This document shows, piece by piece, positions 5,780 to 10,309 of a stretch of 10,309 nucleotides of DNA (within the stretch, counting starts at the first letter, position 1; the number at the start of each line of letters is the position of its first letter). The DNA lies in NCBI GenBank assembly GCA_007127615.1, contig SKZB01000475.1:1-10309 (forward strand), read 5' to 3'. Under the pieces are notes generated by a model. The model saw only the letters and a program-made list of their open reading frames with translations. It was not told the origin of the DNA and made no database searches. A program made the position numbers and the translations under genes. The DNA comes from Phycisphaerales bacterium. GTDB taxonomy: Bacteria; Planctomycetota; Phycisphaerae; Phycisphaerales; SM1A02.

Positions 5780-6202
5780 GTGAGCGTGGATCAGATGACG
5801 GAAGGCGTGGCGAAGGGCGTGCTGGAAGAGGTTCGGGAGGATCGCATCGTGTTGTCGATCCCGCACACCGACTACCAGTTGCACCTCGTGCCGACGGTGC
5901 CCGCCGCTCAGCTTCGGCCGAAGCTCGGCAAGCGCGTAAAGGGCACCATCCACGCGAAGGCGTTACGGATTCATCCGGCGAAGGGGGGCGGGCGTTTCAT
6001 CGAACCGGTCTGGGGCACGCCGCGCATCGTCGCCGGCAAGGTTCTGAGCGCTGATTCCGACCGAAGGGAAGCGGTGATCGACCTGACCGTGCCGTTCGTG
6101 GTGCGCACGATGGATGAACAGGTCTTTGACGGCATTCTCGAGCCGGGTCGTCTCGTCAACTTCTACGTGGAAACCGGTTGCTCCTTCACACCGCTGGGGT
6201 GA
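5780..6202 (+). CDS. Small protein of unknown function
   Basis: A 140-residue soluble protein that I do not recognise. It is rich in beta-type alternation and shows a two-part pattern: KGVLEEV...DRIVLSIPHTDYQLHL (13-36) and AGKVLSA...EAVIDLTVPFVVRT (85-110). Between them lie KRVKGTIHAKALRIH (51-65) and a Gly-rich turn. This could be a small beta-barrel (OB-like) fold, but that is a guess from the pattern. There are no cysteine clusters, membrane segments or catalytic motifs. I chose GTG 5780 because AGGAG lies upstream (5765-5769, a slightly long spacer) and the sequence before it (RPSRRW) is not protein-like; GTG 5750 and ATG 5795 are alternatives. Smooth amino-acid composition and its own putative promoter support a real gene. 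It ends convergent with coaB, with a repeat island in between. Confidence 0.75.
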   Translation: MSVDQMTEGVAKGVLEEVREDRIVLSIPHTDYQLHLVPTVPAAQLRPKLGKRVKGTIHAKALRIHPAKGGGRFIEPVWGTPRIVAGKVLSADSDRREAVIDLTVPFVVRTMDEQVFDGILEPGRLVNFYVETGCSFTPLG

Positions 6203-6225
6203 GTGACGAAGAGGTGTTCGCGGGG

Positions 6226-6282
6226 CTGAAGGGCGACATGCTTCGTCCCGCCCCCCTCGGAAAATGGTCGAAGCATGCGGTG
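6226..6282 (+). repeat. Dispersed hairpin repeat, copy 2
   Basis: The arms CATGCTTCG (6237-6245) and CGAAGCATG (6269-6277) are identical to copy 1 at 985-1037, and the flanks (CTGAAGGG before, GCATGCGGTG after) and the C-rich loop also match. The copy starts 24 bp after the stop of the small unknown gene and is in the same orientation as copy 1. It may also serve as a 3'-end structure for that gene, though no T tract follows. Confidence 0.8.
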
Positions 6283-6308
6283 CAAGACGGTCGCCCGGTA
6301 AAGCCCGC

Positions 6309-6357
6309 GTTTCCGACCCACGTTCACGCCCGTGTTTCTGACCCCACGTTGACGCCC
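6309..6357. repeat. Two tandem copies of a ~24-bp sequence
   Basis: The unit at 6309-6331 (GTTTCCGACC...ACGCCC) is repeated at 6334-6357 (GTTTCTGACC...ACGCCC) with a period of 25, two or three substitutions and a one-base indel. It lies between two hairpin repeats of opposite orientation. Confidence 0.65.
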
Positions 6358-6358
6358 T

Positions 6359-6390
6359 CATGCTTCACGCGGCGCGATGAAGTATGGCAT
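6359..6390 (-). repeat. Dispersed hairpin repeat, copy 3 (diverged, opposite orientation)
   Basis: The arms CATGCTTCA (6359-6367) and TGAAGTATG (6378-6386) pair with one mismatch, around a short CG-rich loop. Read on the - strand, the leading part is ATGCCATACTTCAT, which parallels GTGCCATGCTTCGT of copy 1, so it is a diverged, shortened relative in reverse orientation. An octamer tract precedes it on the same strand (6460-6421), as in copy 1. Confidence 0.6.
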
Positions 6391-6420
6391 CCGGCCAGCT
6401 CGGCTTGCCTCGCCCCACAA

Positions 6421-6460
6421 TCACCCCGTCACTTCATGACTTCGTCGCTTCATCCCTTCA
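6421..6460 (-). repeat. Degenerate 8-bp tandem tract, five units, overlapping the coaB 3' end
   Basis: Read on the - strand, the units are TGAAGGGA, TGAAGCGA, CGAAGTCA, TGAAGTGA and CGGGGTGA, exactly five octamers in 40 bp. The stop codon of coaB (6450-6452) falls at the end of the TGAAGCGA/TGAAGGGA junction, so the last coaB codons are repeat sequence. Confidence 0.7.
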
Positions 6461-7211
6461 CACAAAAACCTTCGGCGAAGGCATCGAGCAGCCAGATCGC
6501 GGCGTCTGCTTTGAGAAGGGAACCGGCCGGTTCGGCGCGGCGGCCGCCGGCGAACAGGAGATGCGCCGTGATTCGATCCGAATCCATGGTTTCGATCGGA
6601 TTCGCGACGATGGCATCGAGTGATTTGCGGGCAAGTTTGTCCCCGGCGCGCTGAATCAACTCATCGGCCGGCTCGAGCGCGAAGCCGATACGGCGCTGGT
6701 CGGGACGGCTTGCCGCGGCCAACGCCGCGAGAAGATCCGGCGTGGGTTCCAGTTCCAGGGTCATCTGCGTCGACGTGCGCCGAATCTTGACCTCCGGCGC
6801 CGGTTTCGGGCGGTAATCCGCCACCGCGGCGGCCATGATCAGCCAGTCGTGGTGCGGCCAGCTTTGCGAGAGGAGTTGCTGAAGATCGGCGGTCGTTCGG
6901 AACCGGTGAACCGTCAGATGCGAAGAGTCGGCCGGGCGGAGCGCAGAAGGACCAAGCAACAGGGTGGTCGTCCAGCCGCGGGCGGAGGAGGCCTCGGCCA
7001 GGGCGATCCCCATTTTGCCCGAAGATCGATTGGCGAGATATCGCACCGAGTCAATCGGCTCGTGCGTCGGCCCGGCCGTGATCAGAACCCGGGGCCATAC
7101 CCGGGGCCGGGATGCCCCGGACGGAGGCGCGACGTTGGGTTCGAACGGGGGCTCGACCCGATCTTCAGATTGGGCGTCAGATTGGGCGTCAGATTGGGAT
7201 GGTTCGGTCAT
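6450..7211 (-). CDS. coaB: Phosphopantothenate-cysteine ligase, stand-alone CoaB
   Basis: CoaB joins cysteine to 4'-phosphopantothenate after nucleotide activation, a cytosolic step of coenzyme A synthesis. In most bacteria it is the C-terminal half of bifunctional CoaBC; here the 253-aa protein holds only the synthetase domain and no flavin decarboxylase (CoaC) part. Family marks are VLITAGPTHEPIDSVRYL (42-59), ANRSSGKMG (60-68, with the conserved Asn), LLLGPS (84-89), AAAVADYRP (127-135), VKIRR (141-145, corresponding to the KxKK-type lysine motif), PTPDLLAAL (156-164) and IGFALE (175-180). The first ~38 residues are an unusual acidic/Pro-rich extension that includes SDAQ repeats. No in-frame ATG occurs until M67, inside the domain, so the ATG at 7211 is taken. 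Only a weak GGA lies upstream. The length of the C-terminus is normal although its last codons lie in an octamer repeat. coaC was not seen in the window. Divergent from pilB. Confidence 0.92.
   Translation of the reverse strand: MTEPSQSDAQSDAQSEDRVEPPFEPNVAPPSGASRPRVWPRVLITAGPTHEPIDSVRYLANRSSGKMGIALAEASSARGWTTTLLLGPSALRPADSSHLTVHRFRTTADLQQLLSQSWPHHDWLIMAAAVADYRPKPAPEVKIRRTSTQMTLELEPTPDLLAALAAASRPDQRRIGFALEPADELIQRAGDKLARKSLDAIVANPIETMDSDRITAHLLFAGGRRAEPAGSLLKADAAIWLLDAFAEGFCVKG
7165..7198. repeat. 12-bp tandem repeat inside coaB
   Basis: TCAGATTGGGCG occurs twice exactly (7165-7176, 7177-7188), followed by ten bases of a third unit (7189-7198). In the coaB frame it encodes SDAQ repeats near the N-terminus. 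The units are identical, so slippage could add or remove four residues without breaking the frame. Confidence 0.85.
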
Positions 7212-7309
7212 GGCGAATCCGGCAGATGTTCACGGGCGGAGACGAAATGAACAACGGGAATCGGCGGGGGCATCATTGGGGGAAATCACACACAAAGCAC
7301 AACTTCGGG

Positions 7310-7338
7310 TTGCAGGACTTGCCCCCGACGACAATACT
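7310..7338 (+). promoter_or_regulatory. Possible sigma70-type promoter for pilB
   Basis: TTGCAG (7310-7315) and AATACT (7333-7338) are spaced by 17 bases; each matches four of six consensus positions. It would give a leader of roughly 80 bases before the pilB ATG, which has AGGGAG 4 bases upstream. No operator was recognised. Confidence 0.35.
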
Positions 7339-7427
7339 AAGCCGACGGCGTGCCTGGGACACACGGAAGAATGTGTTTCGCGCCGCGCCGGATCAGATCG
7401 GAATCCGTGAGCTGACAAGGGAGCCGC

Positions 7428-9185
7428 ATGGCCCGGAAGCGAAAGAAACTCGGTGAGATCCTGCTCGAATGGGGCAATCTCACCCAAAATCAGATCGATC
7501 AGGCGCTCAGCATGGCCAAGGGTTCCGGCAAGCGGCTCGGTGAAGCGCTCGTTGAGGCCGGTTTCTGCGATGAAGAGGATGTCGCCAAAGCCCTCGCGGC
7601 CCAGTACGACATGGAGTACGTCGATCTGGACGAAAAAGGCGCCGAGGAGCGCGTCGATCTCTCGCTGGTCGCGGACGATCTGATCAAGAAGCATCTGATC
7701 CTGCCGATGGGAAAGTCCGGCGGGCGTCTCCGACTGGCGATGCACGACCCGATGGATCTCGAACTGCTCGATCTGCTTCGCTTCCGGCTCAACACCGAGA
7801 TCGAAACCCTGGTGGCCGCCAAGTCCGCGATCAAGGCATTCCTCGATAATGCGCTCTCCGGAGGCGGCGGCGCCGCCGCCGGCGGCAGCAAGGACAAAAT
7901 CTTCTCCGATGAGTCCCTCGTGACGGACTCGGTGGACGTCACCGTGGACCGATCGGTGGACGCCTCCGTGGATATCGAGGCCGGCGACGATGCGCCGATC
8001 ATCCGTCTCGTTCACCGCATGATCAGCGAGGCGGTCAGAACCCGCGCTTCGGATATTCATGTGGAACCGATGGAGGACCGCGTCGTGCTGCGCTACCGCA
8101 TCGACGGCGTCTGCCATGTGCGGGACAACCTGCCGAAGCGGATGCAGCCGTCGTTGCTGGCGCGACTGAAACTGATGTCGGGGGTCAACATCGCCGAACG
8201 CCGAATCCCGCAGGACGGACGCATCAAGATGCCGGTGGACGGCGAGCGCATCGACTTCCGCGTGAGTACCTGTCCCGCCTACCACGGCGAGTCGGTGGTC
8301 CTGCGTATTCTCCGGCCGGAAGCGGTCAAGATCGGTCTGGTCAACCTCGGCTTCGAGCAGGATACGCTGGAGCGATTCAACAAGATCATCCGGCGTCCGA
8401 ACGGCATTTTTCTCGTCACCGGCCCCACCGGTTCGGGCAAAACGACCACGCTTTACTCCGCGCTGGACGTTCTCAACCGGCCGGACCGAAAGATCATCAC
8501 GGCGGAGGACCCGGTCGAATACAACTTCACCGGCATCAATCAGTGCCAGGTGCGTGACTCGATCGGCCTGACGTTCCCTTCCATTCTCCGTGCGATGCTC
8601 CGCCAGGCGCCGAACATCGTGCTGGTGGGCGAAATTCGAGACCGGGAAGTGGCGGAAATTGCCATTCAGGCCGCACTGACCGGCCACCTGGTCTTCTCCA
8701 CCCTGCATACGAACGATGCTCCCTCCGCGATCACCCGTCTGATCGATATGGGCGTCAAACCGTTCCTGGTCGCCAGTTCGATTCAGGCGATTCTCGCGCA
8801 GCGGCTGATCCGTATGTTGTGCGAGAAGTGCCGCGAACGTGATCCGGAGCCGGATACGCGGATGTTGCGGCTGGTGGACATCGGGCCGGAAGATGTGGAA
8901 AGAGGGAACGTCAGCCGCCCGGTCGGCTGTTCGCACTGCGGCAAGGTCGGCTTCCGCGGCCGCAAGGCGATCTTCGAATTGATGACGTTGAACAGCGAGA
9001 TACGGGAACTGGCCTTCAAGCGGGCATCCATCGGGCATATTCGCGATGCCGCCCGGCGGGCGGGCATGCGGACGCTGCTGGAGGATGGCAAGTTGAAGAT
9101 TCTGCGCGGTGCGACGGCACCGAACGAAGTGGCTCGATTCGCGCAGGCCGAGCAGTTGATCGAAACCAACATGGATATGGAATGA
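7428..9185 (+). CDS. pilB: Type IV pilus assembly (extension) ATPase PilB / GspE family
   Basis: A hexameric cytoplasmic motor that powers pilin polymerisation at the inner membrane. The 585-aa protein is complete. The N-terminal MshEN-type domain (about 1-140) carries two copies of the c-di-GMP-binding pattern: KLGEILLEWGNL (7-18) and RLGEALVEAGF (36-46). Then come a Gly/Ala linker (144-153), an acidic SVD-rich stretch (168-189), the arginine-rich N2 segment (RASDIHVEP 206-214, RYRIDGV 222-228), Walker A GPTGSGKTT (332-340), Asp box ITAEDPVEY (357-365), Walker B-type NIVLVGEIRD (396-405) and His box STLHTND (424-430). A zinc tetracysteine is formed by C465/C468 and C501/C504. The zinc site and N-terminal domain place it with PilB/GspE, not PilT. 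GspE of type II secretion is hard to exclude by sequence, but the pilT directly downstream favours pili. ATG 7428 has AGGGAG as Shine-Dalgarno. Confidence 0.95.
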   Translation: MARKRKKLGEILLEWGNLTQNQIDQALSMAKGSGKRLGEALVEAGFCDEEDVAKALAAQYDMEYVDLDEKGAEERVDLSLVADDLIKKHLILPMGKSGGRLRLAMHDPMDLELLDLLRFRLNTEIETLVAAKSAIKAFLDNALSGGGGAAAGGSKDKIFSDESLVTDSVDVTVDRSVDASVDIEAGDDAPIIRLVHRMISEAVRTRASDIHVEPMEDRVVLRYRIDGVCHVRDNLPKRMQPSLLARLKLMSGVNIAERRIPQDGRIKMPVDGERIDFRVSTCPAYHGESVVLRILRPEAVKIGLVNLGFEQDTLERFNKIIRRPNGIFLVTGPTGSGKTTTLYSALDVLNRPDRKIITAEDPVEYNFTGINQCQVRDSIGLTFPSILRAMLRQAPNIVLVGEIRDREVAEIAIQAALTGHLVFSTLHTNDAPSAITRLIDMGVKPFLVASSIQAILAQRLIRMLCEKCRERDPEPDTRMLRLVDIGPEDVERGNVSRPVGCSHCGKVGFRGRKAIFELMTLNSEIRELAFKRASIGHIRDAARRAGMRTLLEDGKLKILRGATAPNEVARFAQAEQLIETNMDME

Positions 9186-9188
9186 TTC

Positions 9189-9217
9189 GACGCGGCGATC
9201 AGGCCGCGTTCGCTTTT
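9189..9217 (+). terminator. Hairpin between pilB and pilT, possible attenuator
   Basis: ACGCGGC (9190-9196) pairs with GCCGCGT (9203-9209), with one flanking G-T, around a GATCAG loop. Four Ts follow after a 4-base gap (9214-9217). The T tract is short and offset, so it is at best a weak terminator. It may lower pilT expression relative to pilB or protect the pilB mRNA end. Confidence 0.4.
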
Positions 9218-9237
9218 GGAAGCAGAGGCCCCGGACT

Positions 9238-10309
9238 ATGTCAACCGTTCAAATTGACCGCCTGCTCGACACCGTGATCCGTCTCGGCGCGTCGGACCTG
9301 CACCTCTCCGTCGGAAGAAAGCCCACCCTGCGGCTGCACGGCGGATTGAGAAATCTCGACACCAAGGTTCTCGACAGCGATGACTGCGTCGCGCTGATGA
9401 AGTCGATCACCCCGGAGCGGGCCCAGCAGGAACTTCAGGAAGAGGGCAGTTGCGACTTCGGCTTCGCCTACGGCACCGAGGCGCGGTTCCGCGTGGCGGT
9501 GTTCCGGCAGCGCGGCGATATGTCGCTCGTGCTGCGGCTTATTCCCAATGAACTGCTGACCTTCGATCAGATCGGCCTGCCGAGCATCTGCAAGGAACTC
9601 ATTCGCCGTCCCCGCGGTCTGTTCATCGTGACCGGCCCGACCGGTTCGGGAAAGACGACCTCCCTGGCGACGATGGTCGATTACGTCAATCAGAACCTCG
9701 AACGGCACATCATCACCGTTGAAGACCCGATCGAGTACTACCACTACCACAAGACCTCGGTGGTCAATCAGCGCGAGGTGGGGGTCGATGTGCCCAGCTT
9801 TGCCGAAGCCCTCCGGCGCGCGCTGCGGGCCGACCCGGATGTGATTCTGGTCGGCGAAATGCGTGATCTGGAGACGATCGAGGCGGCGATTCGGGCGGCG
9901 GAAACGGGCCACCTGGTCTTCGCCACCCTCCACACCACCGGTGCCGCCGGCACGATCACCCGAATCATCGATGCCTTCCCGACCAACCAGCAGGCGCAGG
10001 TCCGGGTGCAGCTTTCGACCTCGCTGATCGCCGTCCTGAGTCAGGTTCTGCTCGCCCGGGTCGACAAGCCCGGACGGGTGGCGTGCTACGAGTTTCTCGT
10101 CGTCACGCCCGCGATCGCCAACCTGATCCGGGAAAACAAGACCTTCCGGATCGACTCGGCCATCCAGACCGGGCGGAAGTTCGGCATGCAACTGCTCGAC
10201 GATCACCTCTGGTCGCTCTACGAGAAGGGCATCATCGCCGCCGACGAAATGATCGACAAGGGCAAGGATCCCTCCGAGCTCACGGAGAAGGTTCACCGTT
10301 CGGGTGGAA
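9238..10309 (+). CDS. pilT: Type IV pilus retraction ATPase PilT (3' end outside window)
   Basis: PilT depolymerises pili to power twitching, adhesion and DNA uptake. The frame is open from ATG 9238 to the window end, 357 full codons, so only the last few residues are probably missing (family size ~345-380). The N-terminal PAS-like domain starts LLDTVIRLGASDLHLSVG (9-26). Then follow Walker A GPTGSGKTT (133-141), Asp box ITVEDPIEY (159-167), Walker B-type DVILVGEMRD (201-210), ETGHLVFATLHTTGA (222-236, His box), and AIANLIREN (292-300), which is the PilT-specific AIRNLIRE-type motif needed for retraction. There is no tetracysteine and no MshEN domain, which separates it from PilB. The spacer to pilB is 52 bp, and an AGAGG lies about 10 bases before the ATG. 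Probably co-transcribed with pilB. Confidence 0.95.
   Translation, partial: MSTVQIDRLLDTVIRLGASDLHLSVGRKPTLRLHGGLRNLDTKVLDSDDCVALMKSITPERAQQELQEEGSCDFGFAYGTEARFRVAVFRQRGDMSLVLRLIPNELLTFDQIGLPSICKELIRRPRGLFIVTGPTGSGKTTSLATMVDYVNQNLERHIITVEDPIEYYHYHKTSVVNQREVGVDVPSFAEALRRALRADPDVILVGEMRDLETIEAAIRAAETGHLVFATLHTTGAAGTITRIIDAFPTNQQAQVRVQLSTSLIAVLSQVLLARVDKPGRVACYEFLVVTPAIANLIRENKTFRIDSAIQTGRKFGMQLLDDHLWSLYEKGIIAADEMIDKGKDPSELTEKVHRSGG

Noticed and set aside
7307-7322. Sigma54-like GG...GC element upstream of pilB
   Set aside because: The GG and TTGC parts are 11 bases apart instead of the required 10, and no enhancer-type site was seen.
7230-9038. 602-codon open frame antisense to pilB
   Set aside because: It is the mirror of the strongly supported pilB (His/Asp/Arg-rich shadow). 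The length follows from codon bias on the coding strand.
9241-10296. 351-codon open frame antisense to pilT
   Set aside because: A shadow of pilT, which has all ATPase motifs on the + strand.

Overview
The window is GC-rich, compactly coded DNA from a bacterium with a Gram-negative-type envelope. It carries kdsA (Kdo sugar for LPS) and a type IV pilus motor pair, pilB and pilT. It also carries mcsA and mcsB, the protein-arginine phosphorylation pair best known from Bacillus and relatives. That mixture, plus several starts without a clear Shine-Dalgarno, suggests Planctomycetota or a similar phylum. This is inference; there is no rRNA or marker gene to fix it.

Layout: (1) 3-812 (+) is the 3' part of an unrecognised, probably exported protein, closed by a textbook intrinsic terminator. 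(2) 813-1443 has no convincing gene. It is packed with inverted repeats, including a dispersed composite repeat. (3) 1444-4029 (-) is a probable operon kdsA-mcsA-mcsB. (4) 4258-6202 (+), divergent from kdsA, holds a DUF1444/YtpQ-family protein, a glutamine amidotransferase (pabA/trpG type) and a small conserved-looking protein of unknown function. (5) 6203-6449 is a second convergent intergenic island carrying further copies of the same repeat elements. (6) 6450-7211 (-) is a stand-alone phosphopantothenate-cysteine ligase (coaB). (7) 7428-10309 (+) holds pilB (extension ATPase with a two-motif MshEN-type N-terminus) followed by pilT (retraction ATPase), cut by the window end.

How the genes work together: PilB and PilT are the opposing motors of one type IV pilus machine. 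McsA and McsB form an activator-kinase pair that in Bacillus marks proteins for ClpCP. No clpC or ctsR is next to them here; the upstream partner is kdsA. CoaB (coenzyme A) and PabA (folate or tryptophan) are unlinked housekeeping steps.

The least explained signal is the repeat family. Two 40-bp tracts of five degenerate 8-mers, each beside a CATGCTTC/GAAGCATG hairpin, sit in the two convergent intergenic regions in opposite orientation. One tract overlaps the coaB stop codon. No clearly new enzymatic system is visible; the genes are mostly recognisable housekeeping and pilus functions.
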